Shown: one piece after another, positions 35,138-46,668 of the stretch
Position numbering within the stretch: the stretch's first letter is position 1
Layout of the letters: each line of letters starts with the position of its first letter
Origin: Gammaproteobacteria bacterium
GTDB lineage: Bacteria; Pseudomonadota; Gammaproteobacteria; Xanthomonadales; Wenzhouxiangellaceae
Direction: 5' to 3'
Length of the DNA stretch: 64,000 nucleotides
Assembly: GCA_009908385.1 (NCBI GenBank)
Contig: JAAAPE010000073.1
Coordinates: forward strand, 62,001-126,000
Notes under the pieces: generated by a model
The model's input: the letters and a program-made list of their open reading frames with translations, nothing else
The model's database searches: none
Told to the model about the DNA's origin: nothing
Position numbers and translations under genes: made by a program

Positions 35138-35432
35138 CCGAATCGGCATCGAGGTCGCCGCGGCGCTGCCCGGGCGGCAGGTCGTGATCCCTCTCGAGGT
35201 GCCGGCCGGCACGACGGTGGCGCAGGCGGTGTCGATGGCCGAACTGACCGCGAGGTTGCCGGGCCTGGTCGTCGACGAGGCGCGGCTGGGCGTCTTCGGC
35301 AAGCTCAGACCGCCGGAACATGAACTGGTCGAAGGCGACAGGGTGGAGGTCTATCGCCCCCTGAGGGCCGACCCGAAGGAGGTCCGGAGGGAACTCGCTG
35401 AGCTGGCCCGGCAACGCAAGCGCGACGGCTGA
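35127..35432 (+). CDS. RnfH family ubiquitin-like protein
   Basis: VPAGTTVAQAVSMA...LGVFGKLRPPEHELVEGDRVEVYRPLRADPKEVRR. Confidence 0.93.
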   Translation: MDADRIGIEVAAALPGRQVVIPLEVPAGTTVAQAVSMAELTARLPGLVVDEARLGVFGKLRPPEHELVEGDRVEVYRPLRADPKEVRRELAELARQRKRDG

Positions 35433-35435
35433 ACC

Positions 35436-35882
35436 TCAGCCGGTCGGGTCGCGCTGGTCGGCCTGCTCGCGAATGCTGTCGAGATCCTGGACCGGTAATT
35501 CATCCGGCGACTGCAGTTCGTCGAGCGCTTCGCCGGCCACCCGTCCCTCGTCGAGATAGTCGCCCTCGATCGAAGCCAGACGGTCTCCGTCGAAACGCAG
35601 GGTGAGCACCCGTCGTTCCGGCGTTCCGCCGCGCCGGGCGTAGGTGTTCATGTAGTCCCAGCGTTCGTCGTGAAACGGACTGCTGACAGAAGGCGTGCCG
35701 AGCAGGACCTGGACCTGGCGTTTGGTCATGCCGGTCTCGAGCTGCTCGACCTTGTCGCGGTCGAGCACGTTGCCCTGCTGGATGTTCTGCTTGTAGACAA
35801 GGCTGCCGCATGCACTCACCAGCAGCAGGGCGCACAGCGCCAGGGCGGCGGCCGCGCACTTGTTGATCGGACGTATGCTCAT
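35436..35882 (-). CDS. bamE: outer membrane protein assembly factor BamE
   Basis: lipoprotein signal LLLVSACGS; LETGMTKRQVQVLLGTPSVSSPFHDERWDYMNTY. Confidence 0.93.
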   Translation of the reverse strand: MSIRPINKCAAAALALCALLLVSACGSLVYKQNIQQGNVLDRDKVEQLETGMTKRQVQVLLGTPSVSSPFHDERWDYMNTYARRGGTPERRVLTLRFDGDRLASIEGDYLDEGRVAGEALDELQSPDELPVQDLDSIREQADQRDPTG

Positions 35883-35941
35883 GGCGGGCAATGATACAAT
35901 ATCAATCCTCCTCTCAGGGTTCCATTCCACAGGTTTCGAAG

Positions 35942-36364
35942 ATGGTCGGAGAAAGCAGCGAACTGAAACGGGCCGGGCTCAAGGTGACCCATCCGCGCCG
36001 GCTCATCCTGCGGCTGCTCGAGAACACGGAGCAGAAGCACATGACGGCCGATGACATCTACAGGGCCCTGGTCGACCAGGGAGAGGAAATCGGCCTGGCG
36101 ACGGTCTACCGCGTCTTGTCCCAGTTCGAAGCCGCCCGCCTGGTACGCAAGCATCTTTTCGACGACGGCACGGGTCGTTCGCAGCAGGCCTGCTACGAGC
36201 TCGACGAAGGGGAGCACCACGATCACATGGTCTGCCTGGAAACGGGCGAAGTGGTCGAGTTCTTCGACGAGGCGATCGAGCGGCGCCAGGAAGAAATCGC
36301 CGCCGAACACGGCTTCGAGATCATCGATCATTCCATGATCCTCTACGTCCGGCCCAGGAAGTGA
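35942..36364 (+). CDS. fur: ferric uptake regulator
   Basis: LKRAGLKVTHPRRLILRLLE...MTADDIYRALVDQGEEIGLATVYRVLSQFEAARLV...HHDHMVCLETGEVVEF. Confidence 0.95.
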   Translation: MVGESSELKRAGLKVTHPRRLILRLLENTEQKHMTADDIYRALVDQGEEIGLATVYRVLSQFEAARLVRKHLFDDGTGRSQQACYELDEGEHHDHMVCLETGEVVEFFDEAIERRQEEIAAEHGFEIIDHSMILYVRPRK

Positions 36365-36365
36365 G

Positions 36366-36389
36366 CTGCGGGCTCCACTGAGCCCGCGG
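36366..36389 (+). terminator. hairpin downstream of fur (terminator-like, no U-tract)
   Basis: GCGGGCT-ccactg-AGCCCGC perfect 7-bp stem immediately after the fur stop. Confidence 0.45.
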
Positions 36390-36412
36390 GCGGGTCGTGG
36401 GGGAACGGCAGT

Positions 36413-36520
36413 GTCAGTACGGCGGTAGTCAGAGGGTCAGTACGTCAGTGCGTCAGTGGCCAGTACGTCAGTACGTCGGTAGTCAGTACGTCAGTGCGTC
36501 AGTAGTCAGTGTGTCTGGAG
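36413..36520. repeat. mixed 7/8-mer array (GTCAGTRC / GTCAGTR), left arm
   Basis: GTCAGTAC GGCGGTA GTCAGAGG GTCAGTAC GTCAGTGC GTCAGTG GCCAGTAC GTCAGTAC GTCGGTA GTCAGTAC GTCAGTGC GTCAGTA GTCAGTGT GTCTGGAG. Confidence 0.92.
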
Positions 36521-36524
36521 GCTG

Positions 36525-36585
36525 ACGCACCGACCACGGACGCACAGACCACAGGCGCACAGACGCACAGACGCACAGACCACGG
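36525..36585. repeat. mixed 8/7-mer array (ACGCACAG, ACCACAG, ACCACGG), right arm, inverted relative to 36413-36520
   Basis: ACGCACCG ACCACGG ACGCACAG ACCACAG GCGCACAG ACGCACAG ACGCACAG ACCACGG. Confidence 0.95.
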
Positions 36586-36603
36586 GCCCCGGTAGCCCGG
36601 TCC

Positions 36604-38265
36604 TCAATCCTTTTCCCCCAGCAATTCCGCGGCGTGGGCGAGGCTGCGCTCGGAGTCGGCGCTGCCGAGCATGCGCGCGATCTCGCGTCGGCGCTCGGTT
36701 TCATCCAGCGACCGTACCGACAGCGCCGTCGCCTGCTTTCCCTTCTCCTTGCGCACCTGCAGCTGGTGGTCGGCGCAGGCGGCGACCTGCGCGAGGTGGG
36801 TGACGCACATCGCCTGGCCGGACCGGGCAGCTTCGCGTAGGAAGCGGCCCACGACGTGTGCCGTCTCTCCACCGACGCCTGCGTCGACCTCGTCGAAGAT
36901 CCGTGTGCCGGGGCCCTCGTTGCGATCGGCGGCGATCATCAGCGCGAGAGCGACCCGGGACAGTTCGCCGCCCGATGCCACCCGCGCCAGGGGCTGCGGG
37001 GGCTGGCCGGGATTGGCGCTGAACTCGATCCAGACCCGGTCGACACCGTGGGGCGCCGGCTCCGCCTCGTCGTCGCGCTCGACCACGAAGCGGAGTTCGG
37101 CGCTTTCCATGCCAAGTGACTCGAGGCGCAGTCCGACGGCCTTCGACAGCTCTCCGGCCGCTTCGCGACGCGCCGAGCTGAGCGTCTCCGCTGCTTCGAG
37201 CCAGCTGTTTCGCCGCGTCTGCAGGGCCTCGATGAGCGCTTCCCGCCGCTGGCCCTGGTTCTCCAGCCGCTCGAGGCGTTCGGAGAGCTCGATGGTGAGC
37301 TCCGGCAGTCGCTCGGGTTGGATTCGGTGCTTGCGCGCGAGGTCCAGGGCGGTCTCGAGGCGGCGATTGACCTGGTCGAGGCGCTCAGGGTCGCCGCCGT
37401 CGTCGCTGGCGAGCCGATCCAGGGAAGCGAGCGCCTCGTCGACATTGATTCTCGATTCCTCGAGCATCCGTGCGCACTCTTCGAGCCCCGGCTCGACCTC
37501 CCTGACCGCATCGAGCGCCTGCAGCGCCTGGTGGAGCAGGGCGCGTGCACTCGGACCGTCGTCGCCGTCGAGCGCTGAAGCGGCACCGGCGATGGCCAGC
37601 CGGATGTCGTCGCTTCGGGCCAGGCGTTCCTGCTCCTGCTCGAGTGATTCGTATTCCCCTCCGGCCAGGTCCAGCTCGCCCAGTTCGCGCGCCTGGAAGC
37701 GCAGTAGTTCGAGCTGCTGCTCGTCACCGCTGTCACGTTCGAAGGACTCGAGATCCTCGCGCGATCCTCGCCAGTCGGCGTAGGCCCGCCGAACGGCCTC
37801 GACCAGGCCGCTTTCGACTCGCAGATCGAGCAGACGGCGCTGGACGCTCGGCTTCTCGAGCTGCTGGTGTTCGTGCTGCCCGTGAATCTCGACCAGCATG
37901 CGGCCGAGTTCGCCGAGCTGGCCGACGGTCGCCGAGCGACCGTTGATCCAGGCGCGCGAGCCGCTCGGCCTGGTGAGTACCCGCCGGATGATCAGTTCAC
38001 CGCCTTCGGCAAGTGCCTGCTCCCTCAGCCATTCCATCGCCGGCCCGGCGTCGTCGAGCTCGAAGACCGCCTCGATTTCGGCCTGGTCGCTGTCGGGCGA
38101 GATCAGGCCGCTGTCGGCCCGGGCGCCCAGGATCAGGCCCAGGGCATCCACGAGGATCGACTTGCCGGCGCCGGTTTCACCGGTGATGGCCGTGAAACCG
38201 GGCGCAACATCGATTTCGACTTCGCTGACGATCGCGAAGTGGCGGATGGCGAGATGGCGCAGCAT
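36604..38265 (-). CDS. recN: DNA repair protein RecN
   Basis: MLRHLAIRHFAIVSEVEIDVAPGFTAITGETGAGKSILVDALGLILG; FDEVDAGVGGETAHVVGRFLREAA; CVTHLAQVAACADHQLQV. Confidence 0.96.
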   Translation of the reverse strand: MLRHLAIRHFAIVSEVEIDVAPGFTAITGETGAGKSILVDALGLILGARADSGLISPDSDQAEIEAVFELDDAGPAMEWLREQALAEGGELIIRRVLTRPSGSRAWINGRSATVGQLGELGRMLVEIHGQHEHQQLEKPSVQRRLLDLRVESGLVEAVRRAYADWRGSREDLESFERDSGDEQQLELLRFQARELGELDLAGGEYESLEQEQERLARSDDIRLAIAGAASALDGDDGPSARALLHQALQALDAVREVEPGLEECARMLEESRINVDEALASLDRLASDDGGDPERLDQVNRRLETALDLARKHRIQPERLPELTIELSERLERLENQGQRREALIEALQTRRNSWLEAAETLSSARREAAGELSKAVGLRLESLGMESAELRFVVERDDEAEPAPHGVDRVWIEFSANPGQPPQPLARVASGGELSRVALALMIAADRNEGPGTRIFDEVDAGVGGETAHVVGRFLREAARSGQAMCVTHLAQVAACADHQLQVRKEKGKQATALSVRSLDETERRREIARMLGSADSERSLAHAAELLGEKD

Positions 38266-38329
38266 GCAGGATCCGGTGAGACCGCAAAGGCCAACAAACT
38301 AGCATCATGTCGACCGCCCGGCAACGGCG

Positions 38330-38358
38330 GTTGTAAAGCCCCGTGGCGGACCCCATTG
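38330..38358 (+). promoter_or_regulatory. candidate sigma32 (heat-shock) promoter upstream of grpE
   Basis: TTGTAA - 14 nt - CCCCATT, close to CTTGAA-N13-15-CCCCAT. Confidence 0.65.
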
Positions 38359-38402
38359 TTGCGCCCAGAGTGAAACCGTCAACACAAAGCAAGGCAACCG
38401 AC

Positions 38403-38960
38403 ATGGGTGACAAGCAAGAATCGGCTGGCGTCGGCGAGAGCGAAGTCGACGAAGAGGTTTCGGCGCAGGAGGCTTCCGAGGCCGAGCACGAGCAAGGCGG
38501 CGGGGAGGACGAACAGCCGGCCGCCTCCGATCCCTCCGGAGAGCTCGAAAAGCTCCGCGAGGCGCTGCTGCGAACGCGCGCCGATATGGACAACATGCAA
38601 AAGCGCGCCGAGCGCGAAATGGACCGCGCCCGCATGTATCACACCGAATCCCTGGTGCGGGATCTGCTGCCGGTCATCGATGGCCTCGAGCAGGGCCTGG
38701 AGAACTCGGCCGAAGGCGATGCGTCGCGCGAAGGCCTGGCGCTCACCTACCGCCTGCTGCTCAAGGCGCTCGAAAGCCACGGCCTGGAGGTGCTCGACCC
38801 CGAGGGCGAGCGTTTCGACCCGCAGTGGCACGAGGCGATCAGCATGCAGCCGAGCGAAGAGCGTGAGCCCGATACCGTGCTCACAGTGGTCCAGAAGGGC
38901 TTCCGCCTGCACGATCGCCTGCTGCGCGCGGCTCGGGTCATCGTCGCCAGGGCGCCCTGA
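38403..38960 (+). CDS. grpE: nucleotide exchange factor GrpE
   Basis: LLRTRADMDNMQKRAEREMDRARMY...LLPVIDGLEQGLEN...FDPQWHEAISMQPS...DRLLRAARVIVAR. Confidence 0.95.
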   Translation: MGDKQESAGVGESEVDEEVSAQEASEAEHEQGGGEDEQPAASDPSGELEKLREALLRTRADMDNMQKRAEREMDRARMYHTESLVRDLLPVIDGLEQGLENSAEGDASREGLALTYRLLLKALESHGLEVLDPEGERFDPQWHEAISMQPSEEREPDTVLTVVQKGFRLHDRLLRAARVIVARAP

Positions 38961-38984
38961 GCACCGCCACGTGGGGCGCGGCGA

Positions 38985-39010
38985 TTGAAATGAGGCCGAC
39001 GGGGCCCCAC
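38985..39010 (+). promoter_or_regulatory. candidate sigma32 (heat-shock) promoter upstream of dnaK
   Basis: TTGAAA - 14 nt - CCCCAC. Confidence 0.7.
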
Positions 39011-39073
39011 TAATCCGCTAGAGCGAGTTTTACCTAACGTACTGCAACGAATCGCAATCAGGATCGAAACATC

Positions 39074-41007
<1,934 letters not shown>

Positions 41008-41008
<1 letters not shown>

Positions 41009-41047
41009 TCGTTAGTGCGTTCTTTCGTTAGTTCGTTGAATCGTTGA
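41008..41047. repeat. five in-register octamers (consensus WTCGTTRR), left arm
   Basis: ATCGTTAG TGCGTTCT TTCGTTAG TTCGTTGA ATCGTTGA. Confidence 0.85.
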
Positions 41048-41048
41048 A

Positions 41049-41088
41049 AGCGAGGGCGGCGGCATCGTGTGATGATGCCGCCTTCGCT
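41049..41088. promoter_or_regulatory. hairpin in the dnaK-dnaJ intergenic region
   Basis: AGCGA ... GGCGGCATC-gtgtgat-GATGCCGCC ... TCGCT; 9-bp perfect plus 5-bp outer stem; no U-tract. Confidence 0.7.
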
Positions 41089-41093
41089 GTTCA

Positions 41094-41138
41094 GTGACGA
41101 AACGAATCAACGAACCAACCAACCAACGAAGCAACGAA
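41094..41138. repeat. octamer array (NCAACGAA), right arm, inverted relative to 41008-41047
   Basis: GTGACGAA (ACGAA) TCAACGAA CCAACCAA CCAACGAA GCAACGAA. Confidence 0.88.
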
Positions 41139-41145
41139 GTTGAGC

Positions 41146-42279
41146 ATGCCCGCTGACTACTACGACATCCTCGGCGTTTCGCGAGACGCCTCGACCGACG
41201 AGATCCGCAAGGCCTACCGGCGGCTCGCACGCAAGTACCATCCGGATCGCAATCCCGACGATGATGGGGCCGAGGACAAGTTCAAGGAAGTCCGCGAGGC
41301 GCACGACGTGCTCAAGGACGAGCAGAAGCGCGCGGCCTACGACCGCTTCGGCCACGCCGGCGTCAACGGCGGCATGGGCGGCATGGGCGGCGGTGGCGGC
41401 CCGCAGGGCGGCTTCGGCGACATCAACGACATCTTCGGCGACATCTTCGGTGACATCTTCGGCGGCGGTCGCAGGCGCCAGAGCCGTTCGCGACGCGGCC
41501 AGGATCTGCGATACACGCTCGAGCTCGATCTCGAGGAGGCGGTCGCCGGCATCGAGAAGGAAATCAGTCTTCCCACGTTGGGCGAGTGCCGGACCTGTGA
41601 CGGCACCGGCTCGAAGGGCGGCCGCCTCGATGTGTGCTCCACCTGCGGGGGGCAGGGCCAGGTGCGCATGCAGCAGGGCTTCTTCTCCGTGCAGCAGACG
41701 TGTCCGGCCTGCCGCGGCAGCGGGCGCTCGATCAAGGATCCCTGCGGCGACTGCAGCGGTACCGGCCAGGTCCGCGAGACCAAGACGCTGCAGATCCGGA
41801 TTCCGGCCGGTGTCGATACCGGCGACCGGATCCGCCTGGGCGGGGAGGGCAGTGCAGGCACTCAGGGCGGAATGGCCGGCGACCTTTACGTCGACGTTCA
41901 GGTTCGCCCCCATCCGCTGTTCCAGCGCGACGGCGACGACCTGCACTGCGAGGTGCCGATCACCATCACGACCGCCGCGCTCGGGGGGCAGCTGAAGGTT
42001 CCCACGCTGGACGGATCGCTCATGCTCAAGATCCCGCCCGAAACCCAGTCGGGCAAGCTCTTTCGCGTGCGCGGCAAGGGTGTCCAGTCGGTGCGATCGC
42101 GTTCCACGGGCGACCTGATCTGCCGGGTCGAGGTCGAAACGCCGGTCAATCTCAGCCGCGAGCAGAAGGATCTCCTCAAGCAGCTCCAGGAATCCCTCGA
42201 TGACCAGCCCGAGCAGAGCCCCCAGTCTTCAGGCTGGACCGACAGGGTCAAGAGTTTCTTCGACCGGATGGGTTTCTGA
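41146..42279 (+). CDS. dnaJ: molecular chaperone DnaJ
   Basis: [36 protein letters not shown]; four CxxCxGxG zinc motifs. Confidence 0.98.
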   Translation: MPADYYDILGVSRDASTDEIRKAYRRLARKYHPDRNPDDDGAEDKFKEVREAHDVLKDEQKRAAYDRFGHAGVNGGMGGMGGGGGPQGGFGDINDIFGDIFGDIFGGGRRRQSRSRRGQDLRYTLELDLEEAVAGIEKEISLPTLGECRTCDGTGSKGGRLDVCSTCGGQGQVRMQQGFFSVQQTCPACRGSGRSIKDPCGDCSGTGQVRETKTLQIRIPAGVDTGDRIRLGGEGSAGTQGGMAGDLYVDVQVRPHPLFQRDGDDLHCEVPITITTAALGGQLKVPTLDGSLMLKIPPETQSGKLFRVRGKGVQSVRSRSTGDLICRVEVETPVNLSREQKDLLKQLQESLDDQPEQSPQSSGWTDRVKSFFDRMGF

Positions 42280-42323
42280 TCAGGGTGCTGGTGGGGCAGT
42301 GCCCGTTGCGGTAGTCTGACCGC

Positions 42324-43061
42324 ATGAGCCTGCAAGTTCTCGTCAGCGGTGCCAGCGGCGCGGTCGGCCGGTGCCTGCTCGAAGTGATCGAATCGGACGA
42401 CCGCCTGGCGCTTGCCGGCGAGGCGAGCCGGCGGCGCTTCTTCGAACCCGACGTCGACGCCGACGTCATCATCGACTTCTCGCATACCGAACTCCTCGAG
42501 CGGGTGGCGCACTTCGCCGCGCGCCGCCGCATTCCGCTCGTCACCGGCACGACCGACGTCGGCGAGGCGGTCCAGGGTCTGCTGTCCGAGGCCTCGGGAC
42601 AGGTCGCGATCTGTCAGGCCGCCAATTTCAGCATCGGCGTCAACCTGCTCGTTCGGCTGGCGGCACAGGCCGGTCAGGCGCTCGGCGCGGATTTCGACGT
42701 CGAGATTCTCGAAGCGCATCACCGCCGCAAGATCGACGCGCCATCGGGCACCGCGCTCTGGCTCGGCGAGGCCGTGGCCCGCTCGCGCGGGCACAGCCTG
42801 GAAGAGCGGGCGGTGTACGACCGAACCGGCCGGCGGCGGGCCCGCGCGGCCGGGGAAATCGGAATCCAGGCCATTCGCGGCGGTGACGTGGCCGGCGAGC
42901 ACACGGTCTACTTCCTGGCCGATGGCGAGCGGCTCGAACTTTCGCACCGTTCCAGCGATCGCCGCGTTTTCGCACGCGGCGCACTGCTGGCGGCGCGTCG
43001 CATCGTCGACCGTCGACCGGGCCTGATCGAGTTCTCGGAACTGGTCCTGGGCTCGGCCTGA
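42324..43061 (+). CDS. dapB: 4-hydroxy-tetrahydrodipicolinate reductase
   Basis: VIIDFSHTELLERV, LVTGTTD, ILEAHHRRKIDAPSGTALWLGEAV, RAAGEIGIQAIRGGDVAGEHTVYF. Confidence 0.95.
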   Translation: MSLQVLVSGASGAVGRCLLEVIESDDRLALAGEASRRRFFEPDVDADVIIDFSHTELLERVAHFAARRRIPLVTGTTDVGEAVQGLLSEASGQVAICQAANFSIGVNLLVRLAAQAGQALGADFDVEILEAHHRRKIDAPSGTALWLGEAVARSRGHSLEERAVYDRTGRRRARAAGEIGIQAIRGGDVAGEHTVYFLADGERLELSHRSSDRRVFARGALLAARRIVDRRPGLIEFSELVLGSA

Positions 43062-43079
43062 AAAATCGACGCAAGGGGT

Positions 43080-43108
43080 TTGACACCCTGTAGAAGCTCG
43101 CTTAAAAT
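43080..43108 (+). promoter_or_regulatory. consensus sigma70 promoter for the tRNA operon, GC-rich discriminator
   Basis: TTGACA - 17 nt - TAAAAT followed by GCGCGGC. Confidence 0.85.
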
Positions 43109-43122
43109 GCGCGGCTTGTTGT

Positions 43123-43198
<76 letters not shown>

Positions 43199-43233
43199 AA
43201 AGGATTCTGAGAGCATCGTCCTCGACGTTTTCA

Positions 43234-43309
43234 GTCCCCATCGTCTAGAGGCCTAGGACACCGCCCTTTCACGGCGGCGACCGGGGTTCGAATCCCCGTG
43301 GGGACGCCA
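43234..43309 (+). tRNA. tRNA-Glu (anticodon TTC)
   Basis: Acceptor GTCCCCA/TGGGGAC, anticodon arm CCGCC-CTTTCAC-GGCGG, T-arm GGTTCGAATCC, encoded CCA. Confidence 0.96.
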
Positions 43310-43319
43310 ATCCGGGAAC

Positions 43320-43346
43320 GGCCCGCCATCGTGCGGGCCTTTTTTG
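43320..43346 (+). terminator. Rho-independent terminator after tRNA-Glu
   Basis: GGCCCGC-catcgt-GCGGGCC-TTTTTT. Confidence 0.93.
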
Positions 43347-43411
43347 TTTGCTTCACCGGCGTTCCGGGCCGGCCGCTCGCCGGTCCATGCCGGCGGCGGT
43401 AAGATGCCTTC

Positions 43412-44872
43412 ATGCTGATTCTGCCGCTGCACCGCAAGCCCACGCGCGAGAGCTTCCCTGTCGTCACCGTTCTGCTCGTGCTGGCCAACGTCCTGGTCTT
43501 CTTCGCGCTGCAGTCCGGTGACGCCAGGCAGGAACTGCGCGCCGCGGAGCGGTACGTCGACAGCGGCGTGCTCGCTCTGGAATGGCGCTGGTTCGAGGAC
43601 TGGGCCGAAACCGTTGCCCGGCCCGAGGTGGATCCCGAGTCGATCGATCGGGTGGCGCCGCCGGTGGGACAGGACGATCGGGCCGATCTCCTGCGCCTGA
43701 TGGCGATCGAGCGTCACCCGAGCTTTCACGAAGCGGTTCGCGAGGGCTGGTTCGCGCCCCTGGACAGCCCGGCCTACGCGCGCTGGGCCAGCGCCCGCGA
43801 TCGCCTTGAGGCCGATCGCGAATTGAGCTTCACGCGCCGCCACATGCTCGGCTATGACGAGCCCCGTCCGACGGCGCTGCTCGCCCACATGTTCATGCAC
43901 GGCAGCGTCGCCCATCTCCTCGGCAACATGCTCTTCCTGGTCGTGCTCGGGCTCTTGCTGGAACCCGCGCTGGGCGCCGGCCGTTACCTGCCTGCCTACC
44001 TGCTCGGCGGGTTGGGAGCCGCCGGCGTGTCCCTGGGCATTCACTGGGGCGAGGTTGGCGGCATGGTCGGCGCTTCCGGCGCCATCGCTTGCTTGATGGG
44101 GCTGATGGCCGTCGTCTACGGCACGCGGCGGATCCGCTTCTTCTACTGGTTCTTCGTCTATTTCGACTACGTGCGCGCCCCGGCACTGGTCCTGCTGCCG
44201 CTCTGGCTCGGATGGGAAGTGCTCGCTTTCTTCATCGACGAGGGTAGCAACGTCGCCTACGATGCCCATATCGGCGGCATCGTGGCGGGTGCGCTGCTGG
44301 GATTGCTGCTGGTGAAAACCGGTCAGGTTCGGAGCGCCTGGCTCGACAGCGTGGAGGCCGACGACCGGGCCGGCGAGCTCCTGCATTCGGATCGCCGGGC
44401 CGTCCAGTCGGCGCAGTCCGCGCTCGACGCGCTCGACGCCGCCTCGGCGAAAAAGCGCCTGCGCCCGCTGCTGGGTCGCCACGGACGGGATCCGGATCTA
44501 CTCAGGCTCTACCTGGCGGCCTGTCAGCTGGGTGCGGACGATCCCGAATTGCACGGGGCGGCCGCCCGGATCTTCCGTCTGTCCGGCGAGACCGAAGCGG
44601 AGCGCCAACTGATCGAGGAAACGCTCCAGCGCTATCTCGACGCCACGAGTGATCGCCCGCGATTGCAGGTGGCACAGGCCGTCGACCTGGCTCGAAGACT
44701 GATCGCCTGGCGGCGGCTCGCGCCGGCGCGGCGTCTGGTCGACCTCCTGGCTCGGGCGCGACGACCCGTACCCGGCCTGGCCGATCTGGCGGCCGAGCTC
44801 GTTCGGCTGATGGACAGCGAGGGGCTTCCGGACGCCGAAACGGCCCGCTATCGTCGCCTTTCGGCGGCGTGA
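43412..44872 (+). CDS. rhomboid family intramembrane serine protease with C-terminal helical-repeat tail
   Basis: LAHMFMHGSVAHLLGNMLFLVVLG, GGMVGASGAIACLMG, AYDAHIGGIVAGALLG; long hydrophilic alpha-helical C-terminus. Confidence 0.92.
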   Translation: MLILPLHRKPTRESFPVVTVLLVLANVLVFFALQSGDARQELRAAERYVDSGVLALEWRWFEDWAETVARPEVDPESIDRVAPPVGQDDRADLLRLMAIERHPSFHEAVREGWFAPLDSPAYARWASARDRLEADRELSFTRRHMLGYDEPRPTALLAHMFMHGSVAHLLGNMLFLVVLGLLLEPALGAGRYLPAYLLGGLGAAGVSLGIHWGEVGGMVGASGAIACLMGLMAVVYGTRRIRFFYWFFVYFDYVRAPALVLLPLWLGWEVLAFFIDEGSNVAYDAHIGGIVAGALLGLLLVKTGQVRSAWLDSVEADDRAGELLHSDRRAVQSAQSALDALDAASAKKRLRPLLGRHGRDPDLLRLYLAACQLGADDPELHGAAARIFRLSGETEAERQLIEETLQRYLDATSDRPRLQVAQAVDLARRLIAWRRLAPARRLVDLLARARRPVPGLADLAAELVRLMDSEGLPDAETARYRRLSAA

Positions 44873-44887
44873 GAGCCAGCGCCTTGA

Positions 44888-46156
44888 TCAAGGTCGAGTC
44901 GGGGCGAAACTTCGTTCGAATCGGGCCATCTCGTCGGCCAGGGGATGATCGGGGAAGCGATCCTGCAGCTGACGGACCGTGCGGACCGCCTTTTCAGGGT
45001 TGCCACCGGTTTCGATCAGGCTCTGCGCGGCGCGAAAGTAGATTTCGGGCAGGTCCGGATGCCTCGGCTGCGACTTGCCGAAGCCGCTGGCCAGGTGAAG
45101 GGCGAGCCGATGCCGGTTGGTTTCGTGGGCTCGGCGGACCAGCGGAAGCACGTCTCCGGGGGCCCGCGGCCTGAATTTCGGGTCGGCCTCGAGGCTTTCC
45201 CCGGCCACTTCGAGTGCGCGGTCGTGGTCCTCGACGGCGTGCAGCAGCACCGGGATCCAGGCTTGGCCGTGTTCGGCCAGGCGGGTCTGATCGGCGCGGT
45301 TTCGCAGGAGCTTTCGATAGTATTCGTGCACTTCCGGCGCCACGCCACGGCGCGCGATCTCTTCCTCGATCAGATCGACCGCCTCCTCGGCCCGGCCCTC
45401 GCGAATGCGTTCGTTCGCCGCGGCGATCAGGGGGTCTTCCCTCGCTTCTGGTGTTGAGCGCTGCGGTCCTGCCCCTTCGATGCCCAGCTCTTCGTGGAAC
45501 TGGTAGAGCAGGTATCCCATGAGATGGAAGCTGGCGGCCATGAAGTAGCCGCTGATGAACCACGAGACCATGTTGAGCAGGAAGAACGTCTCGCCCACCA
45601 TCGGCAGCAGCAACTGCTCGATCCATGCCTGGCTGAACAGCATCAGCAGCAGGAATACCGAGGTCAGCACGTAAGCCATTCCGGTCACCCGCATGATCTT
45701 CAGCCAGGTGGATGGATTGAGCGCGGCCATCAGGCTCTGGGTCATTGCCAGCGTCATCATGGCGGCGGGCGTGGCCAGCAGCACGAACGCGCCCAGCAGG
45801 ATGGCCAGCAGAGGCGAACCGATAAGCGAGATGACGAATACGTAGCCTCCGGCCAGCGCGAGCAGCAGGCCGATGTGCTTGAACATGATGGCGCCCGAGA
45901 CCTCGGTGACATCGGGCGGTCCTTCCATCTGGCCGGTCGCGGTCGACGAGAGAATCTCGTAGCTGATCTTGAACAACATGGCCCAGAGCATCAGCCAGGC
46001 GACGATGCCGAGCACCGGGATCATCGTCAACAGAGAACCCAGGCTGATGAACAGCAAGGTGGGAAGGACACGGGACTTGAAGGGGTAGCGGAAGAACTGC
46101 GGTATGACGTTCCATACCGGCTCGATCTTCTCGTGCTTGTCGAACAGTTCACTCAT
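44888..46156 (-). CDS. DUF4013-like membrane protein with C-terminal TPR-like region
   Basis: Multiple TM helices; C-terminal [24 protein letters not shown]...[42 protein letters not shown]. Confidence 0.7.
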   Translation of the reverse strand: MSELFDKHEKIEPVWNVIPQFFRYPFKSRVLPTLLFISLGSLLTMIPVLGIVAWLMLWAMLFKISYEILSSTATGQMEGPPDVTEVSGAIMFKHIGLLLALAGGYVFVISLIGSPLLAILLGAFVLLATPAAMMTLAMTQSLMAALNPSTWLKIMRVTGMAYVLTSVFLLLMLFSQAWIEQLLLPMVGETFFLLNMVSWFISGYFMAASFHLMGYLLYQFHEELGIEGAGPQRSTPEAREDPLIAAANERIREGRAEEAVDLIEEEIARRGVAPEVHEYYRKLLRNRADQTRLAEHGQAWIPVLLHAVEDHDRALEVAGESLEADPKFRPRAPGDVLPLVRRAHETNRHRLALHLASGFGKSQPRHPDLPEIYFRAAQSLIETGGNPEKAVRTVRQLQDRFPDHPLADEMARFERSFAPTRP

Positions 46157-46289
46157 CGGCGACGGCAGTCCGGGTCATTCTTCGTGTCGAAAGAGTCTAC
46201 ATGCTCTTCGGGCAGGCCAACGCGAATTTGCCGCCGGCCCCTTTCGGAGCGATGATGCCCGCAACGATTCGATCACGAGGAGCTGGAAC

Positions 46290-46661
46290 ATGCAACTGGG
46301 CGCCTTTTCGGTCAGCCTCGCCGTCAGCGACCTGTCGGCATCGAGGGCCTTCTACGAGAAATTCGGTTTCGAAGCCTTTGCCGGCGATCACGATCACCAC
46401 TACCTGATGATGCGAAACGGCGATGCGGTGATCGGATTGTTCGAGGGCATGTTCGAGAAGAACATCCTCACCTTCAACCCCGGCTGGGACGGCCGTTGCA
46501 ATGAGCTGGCCGACTTTCAGGACGTGCGCGAGATTCAGAAGCATCTGGAAGCGAAGGGCGTTGCCCTGGTCGAGAAAGCCGACGCGTCGGGCAGCGGCCC
46601 GGCCTATCTCACGGCGGTCGATCCGGACGGCAATCCGATCCTTATCGACCAGCACGTCTGA
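46290..46661 (+). CDS. VOC (glyoxalase/bleomycin-resistance) family protein
   Basis: [25 protein letters not shown]...[19 protein letters not shown]. Confidence 0.9.
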   Translation: MQLGAFSVSLAVSDLSASRAFYEKFGFEAFAGDHDHHYLMMRNGDAVIGLFEGMFEKNILTFNPGWDGRCNELADFQDVREIQKHLEAKGVALVEKADASGSGPAYLTAVDPDGNPILIDQHV

Positions 46662-46668
46662 CCCCGGT

